A DNA stretch of 64,000 nt from Allotamlana fucoidanivorans (GCF_006265225.1 NZ_VDCS01000004.1:186001-250000), one strand, 5' to 3'. Shown: positions 41,132-51,093, numbered from the stretch's first letter. Notes: generated by a model not told the origin, from the letters alone. Made by a program: numbers and translations.

Positions 41132-43418
41132 TTGACTTCAAAATTTTATACACAAGTGCTTTGGTTGGTGTTTGGCCTTCTAATTTTAACTTCACAGCCT
41201 CAAAAGTCATTTTAAAATCACATCCCGTTTTGTAAGCACTGCACCCATAAGCTGTTTTACCTTTTAAAATGGTGCCTGTGTTACACTTAGGGCAAAGCAT
41301 CTCTTCGGGTTTTGTACTCTTTGATACTGGTGTTTTTGAGATTAGTTTTAATTTAAAATTTTCATCAAAAGTTAACACTCCTTCCTCCGTTCCGGCTTTG
41401 GTTTTAAAGCCTTTTAAATTAACGGTTTCCCCTTTTTGCAAGAGCCTTAAAAATTGGTTGTCAGAAATCTTTTTTTCCTGAAATTTAAACGGAAGAACGA
41501 AATTACAACCCTCTTTATATTTTGAACAACCAAAGGCCGACTTACCTTTTATAAGCTGTCCGTTTTTACATTTAGGGCAAGTTTCAGCCGTGATACCTGC
41601 ATTTTTTTTTGCCTCCTCCTTGGCTTGACGTTTTTTAATTGTAGTGGCATGTGAAATATTAGCGCGCTTCGTTTCGCTCCGCACTTCATAAACCAAAGCA
41701 TCAACCATGCGCTTCATGTTTCTAATAAAAGCACTGGCACTATAAGTTCCTTTTTCTATATCCTTCAGTTGCTTTTCCCAGAAGCCCGTAAGTTCGGCCG
41801 ATTTTAGCAACTCATTTTGTATGGTATCAATAAGTTGAATTCCTGTAACCGTGGGCAACACTTGTTTCTTGTTGCGCTTTATATACTTACGCTTAAATAA
41901 CGTTTCAATAATATTGGCTCGCGTAGACGGCCTGCCAATACCATTTTCCTTCATTAAATCTCTTAGCTCTTCATCATCAACCTGTTTCCCTGCTGTTTCC
42001 ATTGCCCGAAGCAATGAGGCCTCTGTATACTGGTTCGGTGGCTTAGTTTCTTTCTCTAAAAACGAGGGTTCATGAGGGCCTTTTTCTCCTTTTTTAAACG
42101 CAGGCAAAATACCTGATTCTTTTTTCTTACTATCGGACGTTTCAAATACAATACGCCACCCTTTTTCCAAAATCTCCTTTCCTGTGGCTTTAAAATTCAC
42201 ATCCGCAGCATGACCAATTACTGTAGTATTAGCTACGGTACAATCATCATAAAAAACAGCAATAAACCGCTTTACAATTATATCATAAACTTGTTGCTGA
42301 TTGTACTGTAAATTGGTTTGAATCCCCGTTGGTATTATAGCATGGTGATCGGTTACTTTTTTATCATTAAACACCCTGCTAGATTTTTTAATTTTTTTAC
42401 CCAAAAGAGGCTGCGTCAACGCGCTGTAATTGGTCAATTTTTGTAAAATATCAGAAACTTTTGGGTAAATATCGGTAGGTAAAAATGTGGTATCTACTCT
42501 AGGATAAGTGACCACTTTGCGCTCATATAATGCCTGGACAATCTTCAAAGTATCTTCAGCCGAAAAACCAAACTTGGTATTACAATATACCTGCAAGCCT
42601 GTTAAATCAAAAAGCTTTGGTGCGTACTCCTTCCCTTTTTTCTTAGTAATTGAAGCAATTTCAAAATCACTTTCTTTCACCTTGGTGGCTAAAGCCTCAC
42701 CATCTTCTTTTTTAAAGAAACGCCCTTCTTCATAGCTAAATAAAACATCTCTATAAAGGGTTTGAAGCTCCCAATAGGGCTGTGGTTTAAAATTTTCTAT
42801 TTCTTTAAACCGATTTACCACCATAGCTAACGTAGGTGTTTGCACCCTACCAACCGACAAAACTTGTTTATAACCACCATGTTTAAGCGTATAAAGTCGC
42901 GTAGCATTCATGCCTAATAACCAATCGCCTATAGCACGAGAAAATCCGGCGTAATATAAATTATCATAATTTGTAGCTGGTTTTAAATTCTCAAAACCTT
43001 CTTTAATAGCTTCGGTAGTGAGTGAAGAAATCCATAATCTTAAAACCTCTCCTTTATACTGCGCCTCATTCATCACCCAACGCTGAATAAGCTCACCTTC
43101 TTGTCCAGCATCACCGCAATTGATAATAACGTCTGCTTTATCAAATAAGCTTTTTACAATTTTAAATTGTTTTTGAATACCCGAATTAGCTACCACCTTG
43201 GTTTCAAATTTCTCAGGGAGCATGGGTAAATTATTTAAATCCCAACTTTTCCAATAGGGTTTATAATCATTAGGTTCTTTTAAGGTACACAAATGCCCAA
43301 AAGTGTAGGTAACCGCATAACCGTTACCTTCAAAATAGCCATCGCATTTGGTATTGGCTCCTAAAACGGCTGCTATTTCGCGCGCTACACTTGGTTTCTC
43401 TGCAATACAGACTTTCAT
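41124..43418 (-). CDS. topB: DNA topoisomerase III
   Basis: TopB is a type IA enzyme that decatenates single-strand-linked DNA. The 764-residue protein has the Toprim opening (MKVCIAEKPSVAREIA), an acidic site NCGDAGQEGELI near 98-109, and the active-site tyrosine Tyr305 in VVTYPRVDT. Two C-terminal zinc ribbons have CPKCKNGQ...C...C and CPKCNTGT...C...C. It carries the usual GRPSTRA motif. The gene overlaps the pseudouridine synthase start, so the two are probably coexpressed. Confidence 0.95.
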   Translation of the reverse strand: MKVCIAEKPSVAREIAAVLGANTKCDGYFEGNGYAVTYTFGHLCTLKEPNDYKPYWKSWDLNNLPMLPEKFETKVVANSGIQKQFKIVKSLFDKADVIINCGDAGQEGELIQRWVMNEAQYKGEVLRLWISSLTTEAIKEGFENLKPATNYDNLYYAGFSRAIGDWLLGMNATRLYTLKHGGYKQVLSVGRVQTPTLAMVVNRFKEIENFKPQPYWELQTLYRDVLFSYEEGRFFKKEDGEALATKVKESDFEIASITKKKGKEYAPKLFDLTGLQVYCNTKFGFSAEDTLKIVQALYERKVVTYPRVDTTFLPTDIYPKVSDILQKLTNYSALTQPLLGKKIKKSSRVFNDKKVTDHHAIIPTGIQTNLQYNQQQVYDIIVKRFIAVFYDDCTVANTTVIGHAADVNFKATGKEILEKGWRIVFETSDSKKKESGILPAFKKGEKGPHEPSFLEKETKPPNQYTEASLLRAMETAGKQVDDEELRDLMKENGIGRPSTRANIIETLFKRKYIKRNKKQVLPTVTGIQLIDTIQNELLKSAELTGFWEKQLKDIEKGTYSASAFIRNMKRMVDALVYEVRSETKRANISHATTIKKRQAKEEAKKNAGITAETCPKCKNGQLIKGKSAFGCSKYKEGCNFVLPFKFQEKKISDNQFLRLLQKGETVNLKGFKTKAGTEEGVLTFDENFKLKLISKTPVSKSTKPEEMLCPKCNTGTILKGKTAYGCSAYKTGCDFKMTFEAVKLKLEGQTPTKALVYKILKSNV

Positions 43419-43500
43419 TTGGGTGTCTTAAAATGGAAAGCGCAAAATAGAAAATTCAGAATATATTAAAAAAAGGAATTCTTAGTAGTTATTAACGTAA

Positions 43501-44298
43501 CTACCATTCACGCATTTTATTAAGAGCTTCCTGAGCTTCAAGCTCTTTCTGCGGAATAACTTTTAAGAAGGAAGGGTGCTGTTCAATGGCAAATTCTATC
43601 TTTTTTACAATATCTTCTGTAGATTCATTGTCATAATCAATTTCCAATGGGGCTTTAATTTCCATGGATTGTAGAATATTTTTTTTCTTAATGCGCAGTC
43701 CTTTTTTATCAAATGATCTCCTAAAACCGTCTATAACAATAGGCACTACTACAGGCTTATAACGTTTAATAATATGAGCTGTTCCCTTTCTAATAGGTTT
43801 AAATGGCGTTGTTGTTCCTTGGGGAAAAGTAATAACCCAACCATCATCTAGTGCTTTTCCTATATTAGAAATATCACTCATTCTTACCTGACGATTAACA
43901 TCTTTACCCTCAGATCGCCATGTACGCTCAATGCTTACAGACCCCACATAAGCTAGAATTTTTGGCAACAAACCTGCTTTCATAGTTTCTTTAGCGGCTA
44001 CGTAATAAATATTGAGTTTTGGATGCCATAAGTAACCCACATTTTTAATGGAATCTACCCGACCACTTAAACTGGCATTAAACACATGAAACATGGCTAC
44101 TACATCAGCAAAATACGTTTGATGATTCGATATGAATAACACATTAGTATCCGGCAGATCTTTGATAATTTCAGAACCTTCTATTTGAAGCTCATTGAAG
44201 CCTCTAAAGCGCCTGTGCGTCATGGCTCCAAGAACTCTAATCAACCATTTTTTAATAAAAAGTATATGTCCGAATGGATTTCGTTTAAACAATCCCAT
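43501..44298 (-). CDS. PlsC-like 1-acyl-glycerol-3-phosphate acyltransferase with altered motifs
   Basis: The protein (265 residues) belongs to the lysophosphatidate acyltransferase family. Motif I is NHQTYFAD at 58-65, so the catalytic His59 and Asp65 are five residues apart rather than the canonical four. Motif III is FPQGT with Gln160 where the family has Glu (FPEGT). Other features fit: an RKGTAHI segment and a short hydrophobic N-terminus. Both deviations occur in one subgroup that I recall from Bacteroidota, so it may be an active variant with a different acyl substrate. Neighbours are topB and a Nudix gene, giving no clue. Confidence 0.82.
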   Translation of the reverse strand: MGLFKRNPFGHILFIKKWLIRVLGAMTHRRFRGFNELQIEGSEIIKDLPDTNVLFISNHQTYFADVVAMFHVFNASLSGRVDSIKNVGYLWHPKLNIYYVAAKETMKAGLLPKILAYVGSVSIERTWRSEGKDVNRQVRMSDISNIGKALDDGWVITFPQGTTTPFKPIRKGTAHIIKRYKPVVVPIVIDGFRRSFDKKGLRIKKKNILQSMEIKAPLEIDYDNESTEDIVKKIEFAIEQHPSFLKVIPQKELEAQEALNKMREW

Positions 44299-44348
44299 AA
44301 ATCACACGTCAAATTTAGTTGGTATTGCAAATGTAGTAAATCTACAGA

Positions 44349-44990
44349 CTAAACCACCGCTTTTATTAAGTCTTTAATCTCACTAAGCATCATGGCTGTT
44401 GCTCCCCAAACCACATGGCCGTTAAGAAGAAAAGCAGGTACATTAGTGGCAGCGCTATATGAGGTTTTAATTTTTTTTTCTATGAGAGCTTTTTCATCTA
44501 AAAAAACATCTAAGTCTACCTCTATAATATCTTCTACTTCATCTTCCTGCTTAACAAAACGCGGTTTATGCATACTTGTTCCAATAAAAGGGTATACATA
44601 AAAATTACTTGGCGGAATATAAACCTTTGAAAGCGCCTTGAATATTTGAACACTATCTGTGGGCACGCCAACTTCTTCATAGGTTTCACGTAGTGCCGTT
44701 TCCATTAGGGACTTATCCTGCTTTTCTAGCTTGCCTCCTGGAAAGCCTACTTGAGCAGAATGCACTCCTTTATAAGTTTTTCTTAAAATTAAAACAAACT
44801 GGGTTTCTTGTAATTCATTTGGGTAAAATAGTGCTAACACGCCAGCATGCTTTGCTTTTTTAATGGCCTCCTCTTGCTGACTTAAGAAGGCTTTTCGAAA
44901 TGTAGGTACCATTTTAAAATGCGCGCTTTCGGCTGGAAGCGGGATATTTTTTATTTTTGAAATCGATTGCAAAAAAAAATCAAAATTCAT
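44349..44990 (-). CDS. Nudix hydrolase, CoA pyrophosphatase type (NudL-like)
   Basis: The enzyme would cleave CoA or its esters to 3',5'-ADP and phosphopantetheine. The 213-residue protein has the Nudix box GGKLEKQDKSLMETALRE followed by TYEEVG (residues 85-108) and the upstream CoA-type motif LRKTYKGVHSAQVGFPGG (69-86). The N-terminus SISKIKNIPLPAESAHFKM fits homologues, so ATG 44990 is well founded. It diverges from the cyclophilin gene with only two bases between the two start codons. Confidence 0.9.
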   Translation of the reverse strand: MNFDFFLQSISKIKNIPLPAESAHFKMVPTFRKAFLSQQEEAIKKAKHAGVLALFYPNELQETQFVLILRKTYKGVHSAQVGFPGGKLEKQDKSLMETALRETYEEVGVPTDSVQIFKALSKVYIPPSNFYVYPFIGTSMHKPRFVKQEDEVEDIIEVDLDVFLDEKALIEKKIKTSYSAATNVPAFLLNGHVVWGATAMMLSEIKDLIKAVV

Positions 44991-44992
44991 TT

Positions 44993-45700
44993 ATGAGATA
45001 TCTATTCCTTTTAAGTATGTTTCTTCTTCTTTTAAATTGTGAAGATAAGCAAACTAAAAAGAAAACAACAGACAAAGAAGTTATTGAAAAACCTCTAAAA
45101 AACGAAGAGGAGCCTGAGCTTTCTAATACCACACCAAAACGCGAGTTTCCTAAACTAGACTCTCGTAGTGCTATGGATTTCTTTTTAGAGTATAATAAAC
45201 ACCATAAAGAGAATAAAGTACGAATTACAACCGATTTTGGAGAAATAGACATCCTGCTTTATAATGAAACACGTTTTCACCGATGTAATTTCATTTGGTT
45301 AGCCAAACAAAAATATTTTGATGGCACGCAGTTTTATAGGGTTATTGATAATTTTATGATTCAAGGGGGTAATAGTGACGACAAAAAAACAGCTAGAAAA
45401 CGGGCGCATATTGGCAAGTATCTTTTACCACCAGACACCAAGCGCGGTTTCACACATGACAGAGGTGTGATTTCAATGCCAAGTAGTGAAATTGATAATC
45501 CTCATAAACTAGCTTCTCCTTATGAGTTTTTCATTGTACAGCAAAAAGGAGGCGCTCATTTTCTTGATGGCGATTATACCATTTTCGGGCATGTAACACG
45601 AGGAATGGATGTGGTTGATAAAATTGCAGCAGTTGAAACAGACAGTGCCGATTGGCCTCTAAGAAACATTTACATTAGAAAAGTAGAAGTGATAGAATAA
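44993..45700 (+). CDS. Cyclophilin-type peptidyl-prolyl isomerase, lipoprotein
   Basis: From ATG 44993 the protein is 235 residues with a lipoprotein signal ending at Cys16 (LLLLNC). A start 12 codons earlier would overlap the divergent Nudix gene and hide the signal. The cyclophilin domain has TDFGEIDILLY, HRCNFIWLAKQKYFDGTQFYRVI, FMIQGGN and a GVISMPSSE region. It would catalyse proline isomerisation in the periplasm or at the outer membrane. Two lipid-anchored isomerases (this and FKBP) occur within 7 kb. Confidence 0.92.
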   Translation: MRYLFLLSMFLLLLNCEDKQTKKKTTDKEVIEKPLKNEEEPELSNTTPKREFPKLDSRSAMDFFLEYNKHHKENKVRITTDFGEIDILLYNETRFHRCNFIWLAKQKYFDGTQFYRVIDNFMIQGGNSDDKKTARKRAHIGKYLLPPDTKRGFTHDRGVISMPSSEIDNPHKLASPYEFFIVQQKGGAHFLDGDYTIFGHVTRGMDVVDKIAAVETDSADWPLRNIYIRKVEVIE

Positions 45701-46303
45701 TTATTTAGGGTAAATAGACGGTAAGGATATCTTGAATTTAACCGCCAAAAGCCTGGTAACGATTACAACAACACCTGCTACTACAAAAACCAGATTTTCC
45801 TTTATAGGAAATTCTCTCAATAAAAAATAAGTAACACCCCCTAATATACATGGTGTTGCATATATCTCTTTTCTAAAAATAACGGGGATTTCGTTACACA
45901 AAATATCTCTAATAACACCTCCAAAACTAGCAGTAATAGTCCCCAAGGCAATACATATTATAGGGTGTAAATTGGCATGAATCCCTTTTTCAATACCTAC
46001 TAGTGTATATAATCCTATACCAATAGTATCAAACAAAAACAAGGATGTTCTCAAATAATTGATGTTACTTCTAAAAAGAATGGCAAATACAGCCGATATA
46101 AAGATAACATAGGTATAAGTCATATCGCGCATCCAACTCACGGGGGTGTCACCAATAAGCAAATCGCGCAACGTCCCGCCTCCTACCGAGGTTACAAACG
46201 CAATAATTAGGATTCCAAATAAATCCATACGCTTTTCAATAGCCACTAAAACACCCGAAATGGCAAAAGCTATAACCCCTAAAATATCAATTATATAAAA
46301 CAT
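45701..46303 (-). CDS. TRIC-type (UPF0126) cation channel family membrane protein
   Basis: The 200-residue protein has about six or seven hydrophobic helices in two homologous halves. Each half has the same loop, GGGTLRD at 41-47 and FGGVIRD at 127-133, the mark of UPF0126. Bacterial relatives of the eukaryotic TRIC trimeric cation channel have been structurally described. Gene stop is 0 bp from the cyclophilin stop side (convergent, abutting ends at 45700/45701). The substrate here is unknown. Confidence 0.88.
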   Translation of the reverse strand: MFYIIDILGVIAFAISGVLVAIEKRMDLFGILIIAFVTSVGGGTLRDLLIGDTPVSWMRDMTYTYVIFISAVFAILFRSNINYLRTSLFLFDTIGIGLYTLVGIEKGIHANLHPIICIALGTITASFGGVIRDILCNEIPVIFRKEIYATPCILGGVTYFLLREFPIKENLVFVVAGVVVIVTRLLAVKFKISLPSIYPK

Positions 46304-46330
46304 AAAGCGTTAAATATTAAGTAAAACCAA

Positions 46331-47050
46331 TTACATATTTTGGGTATAAAAATTATAATCTTTTAAAATAACAGCAATAAACTCGGTATCTGTGTTATGC
46401 TTTACATTCTTTATATCGGCTACTTCAATAATCTTTGTTCTCAATTTTATAAGTGTTTTATAATCTTTTGCAGATCTCGCTATATTAAAAGTTTCTTTTA
46501 TGATACGTGCATCGTTATCTGACAACTTTATCACATTAGGATATGTTGGTTTATAGTCTTCTGATAAATGCTCCAAAATAGTATGATTAATAGTCACCTT
46601 ATCTTTTAAAGCTATTACAGCGGTACCAGCAGCCATATCACCAATACGTTGTGTTTTTTTATTAATTAACATCACAAAAAAACCGAGCCCAAAAATATAA
46701 ACATCGGCAATCCTAAAAAACCATCGTACTAAATAATCAGAAAAAGCGGCTTGGTACCCATCTATTTTAACAACACGAATTTTCATCACGCGTTTACCAA
46801 TGGTTTGCCCCTGAAAAAAAGATTCTAATGCCAATGTGTAAAACATCACGGGAAAACTTAATATCGTATTAATAGCTATTTGAGACCATCTGTCCATACT
46901 CTCAAAAGCGCCAAAAAACCAGTTTAAAACCAACAAATAACCTACTTTTATAACCATATCAATGATAAATGCCAATAGCCGCTCTCCTGGCCCTGCGGCA
47001 TTAAAAGTTATTTTCACATTTTGAGTCGTGTTAATTTGTATCTCTGACAT
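46331..47050 (-). CDS. RDD-family membrane protein
   Basis: The 239-residue protein has the RDD core (GPGERLLAFIIDMVIKVGYLLVLNW near 20-44, with R and D residues) and a second helix pair near 60-80 and 110-130 with GQTIGKRVMKIRVVK. A cytoplasmic tail of about 80 residues follows. RDD proteins have no agreed function; some are linked to ion or antiporter activity. It diverges 24 bp from the SpoIIM-like gene and belongs by phylogenetic habit to that module. Confidence 0.85.
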   Translation of the reverse strand: MSEIQINTTQNVKITFNAAGPGERLLAFIIDMVIKVGYLLVLNWFFGAFESMDRWSQIAINTILSFPVMFYTLALESFFQGQTIGKRVMKIRVVKIDGYQAAFSDYLVRWFFRIADVYIFGLGFFVMLINKKTQRIGDMAAGTAVIALKDKVTINHTILEHLSEDYKPTYPNVIKLSDNDARIIKETFNIARSAKDYKTLIKLRTKIIEVADIKNVKHNTDTEFIAVILKDYNFYTQNM

Positions 47051-47074
47051 TTTATATTTTAATTTATTGTCTAT

Positions 47075-48064
47075 ATGAGAGAAGTTTCATTCATCAAGCA
47101 AAATAAAGAAAAATGGCTTAGTTTTGAAAAAGCCGTGTTTAATAATGATTTTGAAAATCCTGATGAATTGGCTTCACAATACATTCACCTTATTAACGAT
47201 TTGGCCTACGCACAAACCTACTACCCCAAAAGTAAAGTTATTGTATATCTTAACCAACTTGCAGCTAAGGCCTTTCAAAAAATATATAAAACAAAACGCG
47301 AAGACACCAACCGTATTTTTGGGTTTTGGAAAACAGAAGTTCCGCTTATATGCTATCAATACAGAACTTTTATTTATGTTGCTATAATTATATTTCTTGC
47401 GTTTACGTTTATTGGTACTATTTCTGCAGCTAATGATGGTGGTTTTGTGCGTTCAGTTTTAGGTGATGACTACGTTAATATGTCTCTAGAAAATATTGAA
47501 GCGGGTGATCCAGTTGCGGTTTATAAGAGTGGTAGTAATTGGGGCAGTTTTATTGGAATAACCATAAACAACCTTAAAGTAGGCATTATAGCCTTTGTAC
47601 TTGGTATTTTTTTGGGTATTGGCACCCTGTACATTATGTTTAAAAACGCTATTATGCTAGGCTCCTTTCAGTACTTTTTTTATGAAAAACAGGTGTTTTG
47701 GGAAAGTGTTCGAGGCATATGGATTCATGGCGCTATGGAAATTTTTGCCATTATGATTGAAGCCGCCGCTGGCTTAATTCTTGGAGCCAGTATTTTATTT
47801 CCTGGTACTTACTCACGGTATGCATCTTTGAATCATGGGGCTAAAACAGGAATAAAAATTCTAATAAGTACGTTTCCTTTTACTTTTGTTGCAGGTTTCC
47901 TTGAAGGTTTTATAACGCGTTACTCCAACATTATGCCACATTGGTTATCGGTGAGCATTATTGCTATTACTCTAAGCTTTATTTCATTTTATTATTTAAT
48001 TTACCCTATAAAAGTTCAGAAAAAAATCACCCAAACATTACCAACAAATTTTAACTTTAATTGA
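47075..48064 (+). CDS. Stage II sporulation protein M-like membrane protein
   Basis: The 329-residue protein has about 100 cytoplasmic residues (MREVSFIKQNKEKWLSFEKA onward) and five to six hydrophobic helices from about 107 to 318. This matches COG1300 SpoIIM-like proteins of non-sporulators. SpoIIM in Bacillus is part of an engulfment complex; here there is no such role. It leads the string SpoIIM-DUF4129-DUF4350-MoxR-DUF58. Its stop overlaps the next TTG start (TTGA), indicating translational coupling. Confidence 0.88.
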   Translation: MREVSFIKQNKEKWLSFEKAVFNNDFENPDELASQYIHLINDLAYAQTYYPKSKVIVYLNQLAAKAFQKIYKTKREDTNRIFGFWKTEVPLICYQYRTFIYVAIIIFLAFTFIGTISAANDGGFVRSVLGDDYVNMSLENIEAGDPVAVYKSGSNWGSFIGITINNLKVGIIAFVLGIFLGIGTLYIMFKNAIMLGSFQYFFYEKQVFWESVRGIWIHGAMEIFAIMIEAAAGLILGASILFPGTYSRYASLNHGAKTGIKILISTFPFTFVAGFLEGFITRYSNIMPHWLSVSIIAITLSFISFYYLIYPIKVQKKITQTLPTNFNFN

Positions 48065-48789
48065 AATTAAACCCTACATACGTCTTATTATTTTCACTTA
48101 TTGCAATGTTTCAGGTGAATCAAGTGTATGCCATAACGTTAATACAAGAACCTATTCATGCCAGACGTTTTGATGATAACTTCAAATCAAGATACTCTAG
48201 TGACAAATTCAATTATGAAGGAAAAGTGGTTATTAAAACTACCCCTAGCGGTTCAGGACATTATGAAGATTACAAACAAGAGAAACTAAAGCAAAAGGAT
48301 GACGATAATTCAAAACAGCTTATTTTTAATCTAGGCCCACTGGCCTATCTGTTTTATATAGCTATTGCTCTAGCGGTTGGTTATCTTGTGTTTATACTTA
48401 TAAATGAAGGAGGATCGGGGTTATTTTCTTCAAAAGCTAAAAGATCAATAGCTTCTTATGAGGACATAAACGCTGAGAATATTAACAGCACCAATATTGA
48501 ATCCCTTATTTTAGAGGCTGAAAAGAATAACAATTACAGATTAGCTATCCGATTTTATTACCTTCTTATATTACAAAATCTAAGTACTAATAATCACATA
48601 CAATTTGAAGATGACAAAACCAATAACGACTATTTAAACGAGGTTTCGGGCACACCCTTTGGTGAAACATTCACCTATATTTCATACCTGTACAATTATA
48701 TTTGGTATGGCCTATTTCCCGTAAATATGACCAAATATGAAAAGGCTAAACAGCACTTCACCCTATTTTTAAAACAGGTAAATTCATGA
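48061..48789 (+). CDS. DUF4129-type membrane protein
   Basis: The 242-residue protein has an N-terminal hydrophobic segment or signal (about 3-24), a charged periplasmic stretch with many Lys/Asp, a membrane helix near 98-118, and a C-terminal DUF4129 domain (about 155-240, LAIRFYYLLILQNL and FTYISYLYNYIWYG). The start is TTG 48061 within the preceding stop. The stop overlaps the DUF4350 start (ATGA). The family's function is unknown. Confidence 0.82.
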   Translation: MKLNPTYVLLFSLIAMFQVNQVYAITLIQEPIHARRFDDNFKSRYSSDKFNYEGKVVIKTTPSGSGHYEDYKQEKLKQKDDDNSKQLIFNLGPLAYLFYIAIALAVGYLVFILINEGGSGLFSSKAKRSIASYEDINAENINSTNIESLILEAEKNNNYRLAIRFYYLLILQNLSTNNHIQFEDDKTNNDYLNEVSGTPFGETFTYISYLYNYIWYGLFPVNMTKYEKAKQHFTLFLKQVNS

Positions 48790-49991
48790 AAAAGATTTTA
48801 CCCGTTTTAATCATCCTAATTGTTTTGGTGGTCTCTGCGGCGATTATGCTCGGGGTAAAATTTCAAAAAACTATAGACTGGGAGGAGTCTTTCAACGAAA
48901 CGAGTAACAAGCCTTACGGGGTAAGTGTGTTGTACAAAGAACTCCCTAACCTCTTCACACCAAACAAGGTAAGAACAGTGTACCATCAACCTGCCAGTTA
49001 CTTGAAAGCTCACAAGGCAGATGGGTTTGGAGATCATGAAGCCAAAGGCAGTTTTATTATTATTGGAAACTCAAATTATTTGGAAGCGAGCTCCATTGAT
49101 GCGCTTTTAAACTTTGTGCATACGGGAAACACGCTCTTTGTTTCAGATTATGTATTTCCTCAAAAAATTCACGATACGTTAAATTTTGATATTGAGTATA
49201 TAAAAAATGAAATCGATAGTACGTCCTATTTAAGCCTCAAACATTTCGATATTCCAGATATTAAAATTGATAAAAATGTAGGTGATAACTATTTTTCAAG
49301 ATTTGACAAAACGACATGTGACGCTTTAGGCTATTCTAAAATAAATTACAAACATGTAAATTTTATTAAAATTCCTTTTGGTGAAGGCACTGTTTTTCTT
49401 CATACAGAACCGAAAGCCTTTACCAATTACAACATCTTAAAAGAGAATCGCTTTAGGTATATAGAAGGTGTATTATCCCACTTACCGAATAGCGATTTAT
49501 ATTTTGATTCTTACTCTAAAATTCAAACGGGCTATGATGGTAATGTTGAAAAACAATCTAACTTAAGTTGGTTTCTTGACCAAACATCATTTAAATGGGC
49601 TTGGTATACCGCCATTCTGTTTGGAATATTATTTATGATTTTTAATGCTAAACGGCGGCAACGTATTGTAAAAACCATCCGTCCCTTGCAAAATACAACC
49701 GTTGGTTTTGTAGAAACGGTATCAAACTTATATTTTGAAACTCAAAATCATAAAAACTTAGTACAAAAAAAAGTAACTTACTTTCTTGAAAAAATAAGAA
49801 CAGATTACAATATGGATACGTCTACTTTAGATGAGTCCTTTATTAAAAAACTGGCTTCAAAATCAGATAAGAACATTGAAGATGTAAAAAAAATAGTAGA
49901 TTACATCAATTGGCTTAACAGTAAAAATGAGTTTTTTGAAGAAAACCTCATCAAGCTTAATAGACATATTGAATCATTTTATGCGAAATAA
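48786..49991 (+). CDS. DUF4350 domain membrane protein
   Basis: The 401-residue protein has an N-terminal helix (about 4-24), a periplasmic DUF4350 domain (IIIGNSNYLEASSIDALLNFVHTGN near 90-114, a glutamine-amidotransferase-like fold), a second helix near 274-293, and a cytosolic helical C-terminus. It overlaps the DUF4129 stop by 4 bp and ends 2 bp before the MoxR start. Function unknown; presumably part of a membrane complex with the four neighbours. Confidence 0.83.
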   Translation: MKKILPVLIILIVLVVSAAIMLGVKFQKTIDWEESFNETSNKPYGVSVLYKELPNLFTPNKVRTVYHQPASYLKAHKADGFGDHEAKGSFIIIGNSNYLEASSIDALLNFVHTGNTLFVSDYVFPQKIHDTLNFDIEYIKNEIDSTSYLSLKHFDIPDIKIDKNVGDNYFSRFDKTTCDALGYSKINYKHVNFIKIPFGEGTVFLHTEPKAFTNYNILKENRFRYIEGVLSHLPNSDLYFDSYSKIQTGYDGNVEKQSNLSWFLDQTSFKWAWYTAILFGILFMIFNAKRRQRIVKTIRPLQNTTVGFVETVSNLYFETQNHKNLVQKKVTYFLEKIRTDYNMDTSTLDESFIKKLASKSDKNIEDVKKIVDYINWLNSKNEFFEENLIKLNRHIESFYAK

Positions 49992-49993
49992 TT

Positions 49994-51064
49994 ATGGACG
50001 ACAACAACATGCCCCAAGATCATTCAGATTTCATGCCAAAGCAAGACCCACATACTAGTTCAGAAAACCAACCAACCGTGGAATCTGAAAGTGAATTGAC
50101 ATTTCAAAACAGACTCGACTTATCCGAATTACAACAAAATGTTCAAATCATAAGGAACGAAATTGGCAAAGTTATTGTTGGCCAAAAAGACATGGTTGAT
50201 ATGCTTATTGCCTCACTTTTAGCGAAAGGCCACGCCCTAATTGAAGGTGTTCCTGGTGTAGCAAAAACAGTTACGGCCAAATTACTGGCAAAAGCATTGA
50301 ACGTTGGGTTTAGCAGAATACAATTTACGCCAGACCTAATGCCTAGCGACATTCTAGGTACTTCTGTATTCAACCTTAAAGATTCTGAGTTTGAATTTAA
50401 AAAGGGGCCTATTTTTTCAAATATGATTCTAATTGATGAGATTAACCGCGCTCCAGCAAAAACACAGGCGGCTCTTTTTGAAGTGATGGAAGAACAACAA
50501 ATTACCATTGATGGTAATAGGTTTACACTTAACGCTCCTTTTATGGTTTTAGCTACACAAAACCCCATTGAACAAGAAGGCACCTATAGATTACCTGAAG
50601 CGCAATTGGACCGGTTTTTATTTAAAATTGATGTGAACTACCCTAATTTAGACGAAGAAGTTGAAATATTAAACAGAGAACATCAATGGCAAGACAAAAT
50701 AAAAACCAATGAGGTCTCTTCTTTTTTACAAGCCAATCAAATAACACATTATCAAAGTTTAGTTACTCAAGTTTTAGTTGAAGAACACCTTTTAAAATAT
50801 ATTGCACAACTCATTGTGTCCACAAGAAATAATCCGTTTTTATATTTGGGGGCATCACCCAGAGCTTCTATAGCCATTTTAAAAGCAAGCAAAGCTTTTG
50901 CTGCTATGGCTGGCAGAGATTTTGTTACGCCTGAAGACATAAAACGTGCTGCTATTCCTGTGCTTCATCATAGAGTCATTGTAACACCAGAACGCGAAAT
51001 GGAAGGCGTGAATAGTAAGCAGATTATAAAACAAATTATTGAATCGACTGAAATTCCTAGATAG
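49994..51064 (+). CDS. MoxR-family AAA+ ATPase
   Basis: The 356-residue protein has Walker A EGVPGVAKT at 84-92, Walker B LIDEINRAPAKTQAAL near 146-161, sensor LATQNPIEQEGTYRLPEAQLDRF near 182-204 and the AAA lid. The first 35 residues are acidic and disordered-looking. MoxR ATPases act as chaperones for metal or protein-complex assembly and are usually paired with DUF58/VWA proteins, as here. The next gene starts 29 bp later. Confidence 0.95.
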   Translation: MDDNNMPQDHSDFMPKQDPHTSSENQPTVESESELTFQNRLDLSELQQNVQIIRNEIGKVIVGQKDMVDMLIASLLAKGHALIEGVPGVAKTVTAKLLAKALNVGFSRIQFTPDLMPSDILGTSVFNLKDSEFEFKKGPIFSNMILIDEINRAPAKTQAALFEVMEEQQITIDGNRFTLNAPFMVLATQNPIEQEGTYRLPEAQLDRFLFKIDVNYPNLDEEVEILNREHQWQDKIKTNEVSSFLQANQITHYQSLVTQVLVEEHLLKYIAQLIVSTRNNPFLYLGASPRASIAILKASKAFAAMAGRDFVTPEDIKRAAIPVLHHRVIVTPEREMEGVNSKQIIKQIIESTEIPR

Positions 51065-51093
51065 TAAATAATATACCAGAAAAAGATATAACC

